This document shows positions 8,656 through 17,027 of a DNA stretch of 64,000 nucleotides, in pieces (position 1 is the stretch's first letter; each line of letters begins with the position of its first letter). Both the position numbers and the translations under genes were made by a program. This DNA comes from Helicobacter sp. 13S00401-1 (GTDB lineage: Bacteria > Campylobacterota > Campylobacteria > Campylobacterales > Helicobacteraceae), in contig NZ_MLAR01000001.1 of assembly GCF_002272925.1 (NCBI RefSeq), forward strand, positions 186,001 through 250,000, written 5' to 3'. Under the pieces are notes generated by a model that had not been told where the DNA came from, did not search any database, and worked only from the letters and a program-made list of their open reading frames with translations.

Positions 8656-9634
8656 AATCTTTTTTTTACTACTATGTTTTTTACCCTTAAGTTTAGTAGC
8701 CTTAAAAGCAGATGATGAGTTAAACGTTCACAACAACGAGGTTGTAAAACACTTTAGCAAAACCTCGCCTAAAAGCATGGGTTTTATAGGGGTTTATGCA
8801 GAGATTCCAGCGCTTTTTGATAACTGGGATAAAGTTAAAGGCATAAGCAATTATGGCTTTTCAAGCGATCTTGTAAAAGCTAGTCTTAAAGGAAGGGAAA
8901 AACAACTTATAGATTTTAGTGATTCTCACTCAGAAGCTTTAAATGCTGAGCTACTTTTAAAGCTAGATATAGACTTGCTTGTGATGTATGGCAAATCTCC
9001 AAAGTTAGATTATCTTTATAACACTTTGCATATTGATACCTACCTTACTAACTGGACTAGTGTAGAAGATATCATGAAAGATGTAAAAAACTTTGGGCTT
9101 ATATTTCACGAAGAAAAAAAGGCAACTGAGTTTATAAATGAAAGCAAAAATATATACCATTTAATAGATTCTAAAACTAAGGGCTTAAAAAAAGCACGCG
9201 TTGCTTATATCTTTAGAGAAGTTAATATAGTAAGTGGAAGAGAAGGACTTGATAGCTCTATCTTAAAGTATGCTAATGTAGAAAATATCGCCCTGCCTTA
9301 TGTCAAGTCTAATAGGGGCTATATAGAGCTAGAAAGGCTTATAAAGCTAGATCCGGAGTATATTTTTATATGGTGGGTAAGTGGGCTTAGTCCGCAAGAT
9401 TTATATAAAGATAAAAGGCTTCAAAGTATAAAAGCAGTTAGGGAAAAGAAGGTTTTTAAGATGCCTGGTATTGATATAGGTGGACCTAGGATGGCATTAA
9501 TCTCTCTTTTTGTGGCTGATAAAGCCTATCCAAAAGCCTTTAAAGATGTGGACTTAAAAAAGATAGAACAAAGCTACTATGATAAACTTTTCCCTAACAT
9601 TGATAGAACTAAGATTCATTATATTTTTAACTAA
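8645..9634 (+). CDS. Periplasmic substrate-binding protein (TroA/FecB-like, probably iron or cobalamin)
   Basis: The preferred start is ATG 8645 (MKVRIFFLLLCFLPL), which gives a signal peptide ending near LVALKA; upstream in-frame ATGs at 8627 and later are less likely. About 329 residues. The chain has the two-lobe pattern of class III binding proteins: LLKLDIDLLVMYGKSP in the first lobe and LIKLDPEYIFIWW in the second, with IKAVREKKVF preceding a conserved product-binding edge. The family binds ferric siderophores, haem or B12 for an ABC importer. No permease or ATPase gene is adjacent, so its partner must lie elsewhere. Confidence 0.75.
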   Translation: MKVRIFFLLLCFLPLSLVALKADDELNVHNNEVVKHFSKTSPKSMGFIGVYAEIPALFDNWDKVKGISNYGFSSDLVKASLKGREKQLIDFSDSHSEALNAELLLKLDIDLLVMYGKSPKLDYLYNTLHIDTYLTNWTSVEDIMKDVKNFGLIFHEEKKATEFINESKNIYHLIDSKTKGLKKARVAYIFREVNIVSGREGLDSSILKYANVENIALPYVKSNRGYIELERLIKLDPEYIFIWWVSGLSPQDLYKDKRLQSIKAVREKKVFKMPGIDIGGPRMALISLFVADKAYPKAFKDVDLKKIEQSYYDKLFPNIDRTKIHYIFN

Positions 9635-9646
9635 AGGATTAAAAGC

Positions 9647-10402
9647 ATGCTTACAAAGCGCATCATCCCCTGCCTTGATATAAAAGCTGGAAGGGTTGTA
9701 AAGGGAGTTAATTTTGTTGGACTAAAAGATGCTGGCTCTCCTTTAGAGGTCTCACGAAGATATAACGACATGGGGGCTGATGAGTTAGTGTTTTTAGACA
9801 TTAATGCAAGCAGTGAAAATAGAAGTGCCACTTTATCTACCATACAAGAAGTAGCAAGTAGTGTTTTTATCCCTCTAACCATAGGTGGTGGAATCTCATC
9901 AGTTAAAGATATATCCGTGCTTTTAAATAATGGCTGTGATAAGATAAGCCTTAACTCTAAAGCCCTAGAAAACCCACGCCTAATAGAAGAAAGCGCTAAA
10001 GCCTTTGGAAGTTCTTGCGTAGTAGTAGCAGTAGATGTAAGGTGGGAAGGGAGTTACTTTGAAGTCTTTAGCCACGGAGGAAGGACTAATACAAAACGCA
10101 AGATGAAAGAGTGGTTAAAAGAGGTTCAAGACTTAGGCGCTGGAGAGATACTACTAACTTCTATGGATAAAGATGGCACTAAGTCTGGTTTTGATCTAAA
10201 GGCCCTTGATCTGGCAAGTAGTGTTTTAGATGTGCCATTAATTGCTAGTGGTGGGGCTGGGAAAAAGGAGCACTTTTTAGAAGTTTTTAAAAACTGTGAT
10301 GTAGATGCAGCCTTAGCAGCAAGCGTTTTTCACTATCATGAGATAGATATAACCGAGCTAAAAAGCTATCTAAAAAGTAATGGCATAGAGGTAAGACTAT
10401 GA
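9647..10402 (+). CDS. hisF: Imidazole glycerol phosphate synthase subunit HisF
   Basis: 251 residues, the full family length. The N-terminus RIIPCLDIKAGRVVKG contains the catalytic Asp of the cyclase barrel, and VAVDVR carries the second catalytic Asp. TIGGGISS and IASGGAG are the two phosphate-binding loops. HisF uses ammonia from HisH to close the imidazole ring in histidine biosynthesis. ATG 9647 follows AAAGGATT. No other his gene is present in the window; instead hisF sits in an operon with unrelated genes. Its end overlaps the next start by 4 bp. Confidence 0.95.
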   Translation: MLTKRIIPCLDIKAGRVVKGVNFVGLKDAGSPLEVSRRYNDMGADELVFLDINASSENRSATLSTIQEVASSVFIPLTIGGGISSVKDISVLLNNGCDKISLNSKALENPRLIEESAKAFGSSCVVVAVDVRWEGSYFEVFSHGGRTNTKRKMKEWLKEVQDLGAGEILLTSMDKDGTKSGFDLKALDLASSVLDVPLIASGGAGKKEHFLEVFKNCDVDAALAASVFHYHEIDITELKSYLKSNGIEVRL

Positions 10403-10986
10403 CTTTTTTTTGTGCTGGTGATAATAGTGGTGATAAAAAAGCAAGTGAAAATTTTAGCTTTGCTAAGCCAATTGGCATAGGGTTAATCCAAAGTGCTATT
10501 AACCTTACAAGATACTGCTTGTTAAATCCAAGCTTAGAATCTATAGTCTTTATAGGCAGTGCTGGAAGCTATACTAAAGACTTACAAATTGGCGAGCTTT
10601 GTATCTCAACTAGTGCTTTTAATATAGAATCTTGTTTTATAAAAGGCGCTTGCTATACGCCTATAGAAAATCATGTAGAGCTAGAAAACTTAGAGCTTAA
10701 AAGCTTAAAGCACCTAAAAAAAGTAAGTATTAACTCAAGTAATTATATAAATACAGATGAAAACATAAGCAAGGCCTTAGCTTCTGCAAACATAGCCTTA
10801 GAAAATATGGAGTTTTTTAGCGTTCTTTCTGTGGCACAAAGTTTTAATCTCCCAGCCTTTGGAATCTTTGGCATAACTAACTATGTAGGTAAAGAGGCTT
10901 TTAGTGAGTTTAGGGCTAATCACGCACATGTAACAAAACTTTTAGAATCTTTTGTGCAAAAAGAGATACTGGATAAAAGGCCTTAA
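10399..10986 (+). CDS. Nucleoside phosphorylase-superfamily protein
   Basis: 195 residues, shorter than typical MTA/SAH nucleosidases (about 230). The block SIVFIGSAGSY matches the phosphate/ribose-binding loop of the PNP/UDP phosphorylase fold, and ALENMEFFSVLSVAQ matches the conserved region containing the ribose-binding Met-Glu. It may be a purine nucleoside phosphorylase or a nucleosidase of futalosine or methylthioadenosine type. Translation is coupled to hisF through a 4-bp overlap. A run of eight T at 10404-10411 directly follows the start codon. Confidence 0.65.
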   Translation: MTFFCAGDNSGDKKASENFSFAKPIGIGLIQSAINLTRYCLLNPSLESIVFIGSAGSYTKDLQIGELCISTSAFNIESCFIKGACYTPIENHVELENLELKSLKHLKKVSINSSNYINTDENISKALASANIALENMEFFSVLSVAQSFNLPAFGIFGITNYVGKEAFSEFRANHAHVTKLLESFVQKEILDKRP

Positions 10987-12051
10987 ATGGAGTCAATTTA
11001 TAATCAAACTTATGAAGCCTTAAAAGAAAAGTATGGCTTTAGGGCAACTCAGATTTATAGTTGGCTTTATCAAAAATACGCGCTTGATTTTGATTCTATG
11101 AATATTAATAAAGAGCTAAAACTAGAGCTAAAGACAAACTTTTGCATCTCTCACATAACTCCAGTTGAGATTAAAAAAAGTGTGGATGGCACTAAAAAGT
11201 ATCTTTTTAAAACGCAAGATAACCTAAGCTTTGAATCTGTTTTTTTAAAGATGAAGGAAAAAAAGAAGAATGCTGAGGGCCTTATCATAGAAAGTGAAAA
11301 GTATACCTTTTGTGTGTCCTCTCAGGTGGGCTGTAAGATGAATTGCAGTTTTTGTTTTACCGCAAAAGGAGGCTTTATAAGGAATCTAAAAGCTAGCGAG
11401 ATAGTAGAGCAAGTAGTGGCACTAAAAAGGGACAATGGGATTGAGGCTTTTAAAAGTGTGAATATAGTCTTTATGGGCATGGGTGAGCCACTAGATAACT
11501 TAAAAGAAGTAACGCACGCTATAAATATTATCTCTTCAAAGTTTGGTTTAAGTATAAGCCCAAAACGTATAACTATATCAACTTCAGGAGTAGCTTCTAA
11601 GATAAAAGAGCTTAGTGAGTTAGATTTAGGTGTGCGTTTAGCTCTCTCACTTCACGCAGTAGATGATGAGTTGCGCTCCAAACTTATGCCCTTAAATAGG
11701 GTTTATAACATTAAAACTGTACTAGATTCTATAAAAAGCTTTAAGCTAGATAAAAGAAGTAGAATCCTCTTTGAATACTTAATCATCAAAGATGTAAATG
11801 ACGACTTAAAAAGTGCAGCAAAACTAGTAAAACTTTTAAACCCCTTTAAAGCTAAGGTTAATCTTATCCCTTTTAACCCCCACGAAGGAAGCAGCTATCA
11901 AACTCCTAGTATGGAGGTAGTGGAGCGTTTTTCAGACTTTTTATATTCTAAAGGATTGCTAGCAACTATTAGAAAGTCTCGTGGTCAAGATATAGATGCT
12001 GCTTGTGGACAGTTAAGAGAAAAGCACTTAAAAGGTACTAAAGAAGGCTAA
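10987..12051 (+). CDS. rlmN: Dual-specificity RNA methyltransferase RlmN
   Basis: 354 residues. The radical SAM cysteines are C116, C120 and C123 (GCKMNCSFC), and the methyl-carrying cysteine appears near residue 340 in DIDAACGQL. RlmN methylates C2 of A2503 in 23S rRNA and A37 of some tRNAs. The ATG abuts the stop of the preceding gene. It closes the operon that begins at 8116, and its stop codon lies inside a hairpin that probably terminates transcription in both directions. Confidence 0.95.
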   Translation: MESIYNQTYEALKEKYGFRATQIYSWLYQKYALDFDSMNINKELKLELKTNFCISHITPVEIKKSVDGTKKYLFKTQDNLSFESVFLKMKEKKKNAEGLIIESEKYTFCVSSQVGCKMNCSFCFTAKGGFIRNLKASEIVEQVVALKRDNGIEAFKSVNIVFMGMGEPLDNLKEVTHAINIISSKFGLSISPKRITISTSGVASKIKELSELDLGVRLALSLHAVDDELRSKLMPLNRVYNIKTVLDSIKSFKLDKRSRILFEYLIIKDVNDDLKSAAKLVKLLNPFKAKVNLIPFNPHEGSSYQTPSMEVVERFSDFLYSKGLLATIRKSRGQDIDAACGQLREKHLKGTKEG

Positions 12052-12062
12052 AAACTAGCCTT
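12044..12062. terminator. Bidirectional hairpin between rlmN and the SDR gene
   Basis: AAGGCTA-AAAAC-TAGCCTT forms a perfect 7-bp stem with a 5-nt loop spanning the rlmN stop and the convergent gene end. The core GGCTAAAAACTAGCC occurs again, in opposite orientation, at 30478-30492 next to another gene end. Confidence 0.6.
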
Positions 12063-12067
12063 AAATC

Positions 12068-12835
12068 CTACTTTGCCATCATGCTTGTAAAGCCTACTCT
12101 AATAGGTAGAGGGATAGGACACAGCGACATGAAATATAAAAGCTTATTAAAACCACCTGGTACTGAAAAAAGCTTTCCTTTTTTCATATCAGCTACAGCA
12201 ACTTTTGCTACTTCAGTAGGAAGCATGGCGTGCTTGAACATGCCTTTACTTTGGACTTTGGCTGTTTTTTCAAAGTTAGTCTTAGTAGCCCCTGGCATAA
12301 GGATAGTGACTTTTATATTTTGTTCATATCTTAGGCCTATGGCTAGATTTTTCACATAGATCTTAGATGCGCCATAAGCTGCAAGCTTAGGAAAAGGTGA
12401 AAGGGCTGCTAGGGAACTTACAAATAAAATCTTAGATTCTAAAACCTTATCGTCTGAAGCTACAAGCATAGGAAGCAAGGCGTTAGTTAAAAGCGTTAGG
12501 GCTTTTATGTTTAAATCTAGCATATTAGCAAGCTCGCTTCTTTCTTGATCCATAAGCTTGCCATAAAGTCCAACTCCAGCGTTATTTATAAGATAACTTA
12601 GTTTTATATCATGCTCTCTTATAAAGCCTAAGATCTTATCTATAGCATTTTCTTCATTTAGATCTAGGGCTAGACTTAAGGCCTTAATCTTATAGTTTTG
12701 TGTTAGGGTGGTTGCTAGGTTTTCTATAGATTCTTTATCTCTAGCAATTAGTACTAAAGGCACACCAAGACGTGCTAACTCATCTGCCATGTTTTTACCT
12801 ATGCCGCTACTTGCGCCAGTTATTAATGCAAACAT
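12068..12835 (-). CDS. Short-chain dehydrogenase/reductase
   Basis: 255 residues. The Rossmann nucleotide-binding motif GASSGIGKN is at residues 7-15, LINNAGVG follows, and the active-site YGASK (Tyr-x-x-x-Lys) is near residue 155. It belongs to the classical SDR family and most resembles the short ketoreductases annotated as SDR-type oxidoreductases of unknown substrate. The hydrophobic C-terminus (LLYFMSLCPIPLPI) suggests membrane association. It starts 3 bp after the stop of the upstream gene and shares its operon. Confidence 0.88.
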   Translation of the reverse strand: MFALITGASSGIGKNMADELARLGVPLVLIARDKESIENLATTLTQNYKIKALSLALDLNEENAIDKILGFIREHDIKLSYLINNAGVGLYGKLMDQERSELANMLDLNIKALTLLTNALLPMLVASDDKVLESKILFVSSLAALSPFPKLAAYGASKIYVKNLAIGLRYEQNIKVTILMPGATKTNFEKTAKVQSKGMFKHAMLPTEVAKVAVADMKKGKLFSVPGGFNKLLYFMSLCPIPLPIRVGFTSMMAK

Positions 12836-12838
12836 ATT

Positions 12839-13606
12839 TTATCCTTTGTGATTTTTAGAATCTTGCAAGTTTTTTACTTCTTTTTCTAACTCTTGCACTT
12901 CTTTGGTTGTAGCTTTTAAAGCAGCCTCTTCTTTAAGTCTTTTATCCCTTCTAGCCTTTCTTTTAGCCACCCTTTCTTCATGCAACCTTAAGGCCTTTTC
13001 TTCATCGTAGTTAAACACTGGAAGACCTAGTTTATAATAAATCGCCAAAGCCCTAAAACTAAAGCCAAAAACTAGTGTAATGATAACTATCAAGTTATGA
13101 TTTAGTGAGGTTTTAGTTAGTAGATAGTATAGTATGCAAGTAACTATACTTACTCCTGCATAGACTTCTTTTTGAAAAACTAATGGAATCTTATTACAAA
13201 GTAAGTCTCTTAAGATACCTCCTGCTACTCCTGTAAAAACTCCAGCTACCACACAGACTATGATTCCATGGCCCAAGCTTAAAGCCTTATCAACCCCTAT
13301 AATGCTAAAAGCTACCAGCCCTAAAGCATCTAAAAGCAAAAAAAGCTTACCAAACCTAGCCAAGAAATAAGGCATAGCAACTGTTAGAAGACTTACTACA
13401 CAAAGCATTAAAACATACTCTGGGTGAAGCACCCAAGTTGTAGGATAGCTTCCTAGGATGACATCTCTAACAGTTCCCCCACCTATTGCTGTAAGTAAGG
13501 ATATAAGCATAACGCCAAAAAGATCCATCTTATGACGACCAGCAGCTAAAGCACCAGTTATCGCCTCTGCTATGATGCCGATTATGTAAAGTACAAACAA
13601 GATCAT
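12839..13606 (-). CDS. TRIC/UPF0126-family membrane protein
   Basis: 255 residues with about seven hydrophobic segments arranged as two repeats; each carries a glycine-rich block, AIGGGTVRDVILG (about residue 41) and GVAGGILRDLLC (about 127). This is the hallmark of the UPF0126 (YicG-like) family, related to TRIC cation channels and including proteins linked to glycine transport. The last 50 residues form a charged Lys/Glu-rich tail probably in the cytoplasm, which is longer than in most members. It is divergent from gltX. Confidence 0.8.
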   Translation of the reverse strand: MILFVLYIIGIIAEAITGALAAGRHKMDLFGVMLISLLTAIGGGTVRDVILGSYPTTWVLHPEYVLMLCVVSLLTVAMPYFLARFGKLFLLLDALGLVAFSIIGVDKALSLGHGIIVCVVAGVFTGVAGGILRDLLCNKIPLVFQKEVYAGVSIVTCILYYLLTKTSLNHNLIVIITLVFGFSFRALAIYYKLGLPVFNYDEEKALRLHEERVAKRKARRDKRLKEEAALKATTKEVQELEKEVKNLQDSKNHKG

Positions 13607-13670
13607 GCTTTATCCTTAGGTAAGTTGATTTATAATTACTACTAAAGATAATATTTTATAAGGAATCTTT

Positions 13671-15014
13671 ATGATAATTACAAGATTTGCCCCAAGTCCT
13701 ACTGGAAACTTACACATAGGTGGACTTAGAACTGCGCTTTATTGCTACTTATATGCTAGAAAGAATCACGGTAAGTTTTTACTCCGCATAGAAGATACAG
13801 ACACTGAAAGAAACTCACAAGAAGCACTAGATTCCATCCTTGAGGCCTTTAAGTGGGTGGAGTTAGAACATGATAGTCCTATGTGGTTTCAAAGCAAGAG
13901 ACTTGAGATTTATAAAAGCTATATACAAAAACTTCTAGATTCTAATAAGGCATATTATTGCTACTTAAGCAAAGAAGAGTTAGAAAATGAACGCCAAAAA
14001 ACTAAGAATCTAAAAGATTTTACTAGAAAGTATAGAGATTTTACTGGAACCCCTCCAAGTGGTGTGCAGCCAGTCGTTAGACTTAAGGCCCCACTTAGTG
14101 GAAATGTTGAGTTTATAGATGGTATAAAAGGCAAGATAACTATTAATGCTAGCGAGTTAGATGACTTTGTTATAGCTAGAAGTGATGGCACTCCAACTTA
14201 TAACTTTGTAGTTACTATAGATGATGCCTTAAGTGAGATAAGCGATGTTATAAGGGGCGATGACCACGTGAGTAATACTCCAAAACAAATCCTAATTTAT
14301 AACGCCCTAGGCTTTAAGGTGCCAAAGTTTTATCACGTGCCTATGATTTGTAATGAAGCTGGCGCAAAGCTTAGTAAAAGAGATGGGGCCTTAAGTGTTT
14401 TAGAGTATAGGGATGCTGGAATCTTAAAAGAGGCCTTATTAAACTTTTTATTTCGCCTTGGCTTTAGTCATGGGGATCAAGAGATATTTTCAATGGAAGA
14501 GATGTTAGAAGTTTTTGATCCAAGCGAGATAAACAACTCAGCCTCAGCTTGTAACTTTTCTAAACTTATGTGGCTTAATGCCCACTACATCAAACAAAAA
14601 AGCACAAAAGAGCTTTTAAGCCTTCTTAAGCTAGATCTTAAAGATAGTGCACAAACTGAGTGTTTATTTGAAGCCCTTAAAAGCCGTGCTAATACATTAA
14701 ATGACTTTAAACTAGGTATAGAAACCATCCTAGAAAAGCCAAACTATGATGAAAAAATGGATTCTAAAGTTAGTCCACTTGCCTTAAAAGACTTAAGCCT
14801 AGTTGAAGGTTTTAACTTTGAAAGTTTGGAGTCTATAAAAGATGCTTTGCATAACCTTAAGCTTGATTATAAGATAGGCCTTTTCATGCAAGCTTTGCGC
14901 TGTGCCTTACTAGGAAAACCAGGAGGCATAGATTTAGGTGAGTGTCTTTTTATACTAGGTAGGGATGAAAGTTTAAATCGCATAAAGACATATTTAGAAA
15001 CTAAAAATATTTAA
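13671..15014 (+). CDS. gltX: Glutamate--tRNA ligase
   Basis: 447 residues. Class I signatures are present: HIGG at residues 15-18 and KLSKRDG near residue 237. LLRIEDTD follows HIGG as in all GluRS. Campylobacterota commonly carry two gltX genes, one of which charges tRNA-Gln for later amidation, so this may be either copy; sequence alone does not let me say which. ATG 13671 is preceded by AAGGAATC. It stands alone, with divergent genes upstream. Confidence 0.95.
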   Translation: MIITRFAPSPTGNLHIGGLRTALYCYLYARKNHGKFLLRIEDTDTERNSQEALDSILEAFKWVELEHDSPMWFQSKRLEIYKSYIQKLLDSNKAYYCYLSKEELENERQKTKNLKDFTRKYRDFTGTPPSGVQPVVRLKAPLSGNVEFIDGIKGKITINASELDDFVIARSDGTPTYNFVVTIDDALSEISDVIRGDDHVSNTPKQILIYNALGFKVPKFYHVPMICNEAGAKLSKRDGALSVLEYRDAGILKEALLNFLFRLGFSHGDQEIFSMEEMLEVFDPSEINNSASACNFSKLMWLNAHYIKQKSTKELLSLLKLDLKDSAQTECLFEALKSRANTLNDFKLGIETILEKPNYDEKMDSKVSPLALKDLSLVEGFNFESLESIKDALHNLKLDYKIGLFMQALRCALLGKPGGIDLGECLFILGRDESLNRIKTYLETKNI

Positions 15015-15132
15015 GTTTTTAGCAAACTAGGATCTATAGACATGTGCTAAATCGTAGTCTTTTTATATCCTAGTTAATGCTATTGATGCTAGGAGATATG
15101 AAGTATTAACATAGCAACTCTAAGCAAGAAAG

Positions 15133-15150
15133 ATAGAATCTAGATTCTAT
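15133..15150. terminator. Perfect palindrome between convergent gltX and Na/Pi gene
   Basis: ATAGAATCTAGATTCTAT is a perfect 18-bp palindrome built from two abutting inverted copies of the over-represented word AGATTCT. It lies in the convergent gap 15015-15168, where termination for both genes is needed. There is no T-run next to it, so terminator function is likely but not certain. Confidence 0.4.
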
Positions 15151-15168
15151 AATCTAGTTTTATAAAGC

Positions 15169-16926
15169 TTATTCATCGTGTTTATAAAGCTTTATAAGAT
15201 ACCCAGCGCTATTTATAAAGTCTTTTGCTACATTAAAGCTAAAGCTTATATCACTTAGCAAAGATGTTGCAACGTCTACTTCTAAAAGCTTATTAGTTAG
15301 TAGTTTTTCAACCTCTTTTAAGGCGTTTTTATCTTTTAGCTTAAAGCTTTCTTTTAAGTTTTTAAGCCTTGTTTTAGATTCCATAGAATCTTCTTTTAAA
15401 GTTAAAACTTCTTCTAGCTCACATATCAAAAAGCCAAACATCAACCGCAGTTGCAAATACTGCTCAGTTAGGATGCTGTTTTTAGAGTTGGCAAACTTAC
15501 GTAAGTGGGTGTGTAGGGTGATAAGATTCCTTGTGGCTTCAGCAAGACTTCTTGCGCTACTTTGCAGGGCAAAAACTTCCTTTGCAAACTTCTCATCACC
15601 AGAACTCAAGCTTAGATTAGATGAAAACTCTATGATGCCATCAAAGATAGCCCTTATCTTTTGGTCATATAAGTCTTTTAAGCTTATATCTATCCACTGA
15701 TAGTTTTTTAAGTCACTTGCGCTAATATTGCCCTTTTTTATGCCATCTAAAGATAGTCCAACGCTTACGCTTAAAACATATCTAGCATTATAAAAAAGGT
15801 GTTTTACTTCTCTGCGTAGTGCTTCTGTGGCTGTATTTATATAAGGAAGCAAGCTTGGGTCTATGTATCTAGGCATATCGATTTTACTTTCTTTGCCTTT
15901 TAACATTTTATTAAGCGCTTTTTCAAAAAGAGGTATAAAAGGGGTCATTAAAAGCACGGCTATAACGTTGTAAGATGTATGGAAGATGGCAATTTTTAGT
16001 GTGTAGTTGTTAGGGTCAAACCTTAAAAGTTCATCTAAAAAGTTGACTATATCTTTGAAGTAGGGCAAAAGCACTATACAAACTATGGCTATAGCTACGT
16101 TAAAGATAGTATTACCAATGGCAAGCTTTTTAGAATCTAAACTTGCAGAGATGGAGGCTATAAGTGCTGTTACTACGCCTCCAAGGTTAGTTCCTATAAC
16201 TAGGGCTAGGGCGTTATCATAGGTTATGCTTCCAGCATTAAGCGCTAGGATGATTATAGTTAAAGTAGCAAAGCTGCTTTGTATGATGGCTGTTATAACT
16301 ATACCTAGTATGAAAAAGATTCCAAAAGCTAGGGCGTAGCTTTTATCTCCAAAGTCAAAGCTAAAAGAGTTTGCATAGCCATTAAATCCAGTCTTTATGT
16401 AAGCTATACCTAAGAAGAAAAAACCTACTCCAGCTAGTATCTTTCCAAAAGCTTTAAGGTTGGTGTTATCTTTCATAAACATCATGAGTATGCCTATGGC
16501 AATTAGAGGCATACCAAGTATGGATATATCTAGCTTAAGCCCTATACCTGCTATGATCCAGCCACTAGTAGTGCTACCTATATTTGCACCAAAGACTATG
16601 CCTAAGGCCTGTCCTAGAGTGATTAAAGAAGCTGATAGGAAAGAAAGGCTAAGTATGGTAACTAGGGTTGAGCTTTGCATTATCATAGTAGTTACTGCAC
16701 CAAAGATAACACTTTTTGTTTTTGTATCTGAGAACTTTCTTAAAAGCTTTTCTAAAAAACCTCCATTAATCTCTTTAAAGCCATCACTTAAAAACATCAT
16801 CCCAAGTAAAAAGATAGCAAGGCCAGCCCCAAAGTACTGTACTGCATGACTTTTAATCATAACAATCACTATTAAAATAGCGATTATTAAAACTAAAACT
16901 ACTTTCACTCTTTGCTTTTTTATCAT
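15169..16926 (-). CDS. Na/Pi-cotransporter II-related protein with PhoU-like domain
   Basis: 585 residues. Two inverted repeats of a QSS-containing segment (TTMIMQSSTLVTIL near residue 82 and ITAIIQSSFATLTI near 213) are the signature of the Na+/phosphate cotransporter family. About ten membrane segments occupy residues 1-345. The remaining 240 residues are soluble and helical, fitting the PhoU-like regulatory tail seen in YjbB/NptA-type proteins. It imports or exports phosphate with sodium. It is monocistronic and convergent with gltX. Confidence 0.88.
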   Translation of the reverse strand: MIKKQRVKVVLVLIIAILIVIVMIKSHAVQYFGAGLAIFLLGMMFLSDGFKEINGGFLEKLLRKFSDTKTKSVIFGAVTTMIMQSSTLVTILSLSFLSASLITLGQALGIVFGANIGSTTSGWIIAGIGLKLDISILGMPLIAIGILMMFMKDNTNLKAFGKILAGVGFFFLGIAYIKTGFNGYANSFSFDFGDKSYALAFGIFFILGIVITAIIQSSFATLTIIILALNAGSITYDNALALVIGTNLGGVVTALIASISASLDSKKLAIGNTIFNVAIAIVCIVLLPYFKDIVNFLDELLRFDPNNYTLKIAIFHTSYNVIAVLLMTPFIPLFEKALNKMLKGKESKIDMPRYIDPSLLPYINTATEALRREVKHLFYNARYVLSVSVGLSLDGIKKGNISASDLKNYQWIDISLKDLYDQKIRAIFDGIIEFSSNLSLSSGDEKFAKEVFALQSSARSLAEATRNLITLHTHLRKFANSKNSILTEQYLQLRLMFGFLICELEEVLTLKEDSMESKTRLKNLKESFKLKDKNALKEVEKLLTNKLLEVDVATSLLSDISFSFNVAKDFINSAGYLIKLYKHDE

Positions 16927-16957
16927 CTAAAACTATCCTGATGTGATGTTGTTAAAA

Positions 16958-16986
16958 AATCTACTTTTACTAAGTAAAAGTAGATT
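16958..16986 (-). terminator. Intrinsic terminator downstream of the SPFH gene
   Basis: On the minus strand, AATCTACTTTTACT and its perfect 14-bp complement flank a single central base, and the second arm runs into a T-tract (TTTTTTAAC). A second, smaller hairpin, AAGCCT-AAAA-AGGCTT, lies at 17007-17022, just after the stop codon of the same gene. Together they make a convincing end for the mqnE-ilvE-SPFH run. Confidence 0.75.
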
Positions 16987-17027
16987 GTGTGCATGTAAGT
17001 GAGATAAAGCCTAAAAAGGCTTAGGGG

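Noticed and set aside
10404-10411. T8 run just after the start codon of the nucleoside phosphorylase-like gene
   Set aside because: The gene is in frame and T runs of this size are frequent in an AT-rich genome; no OFF form is visible.
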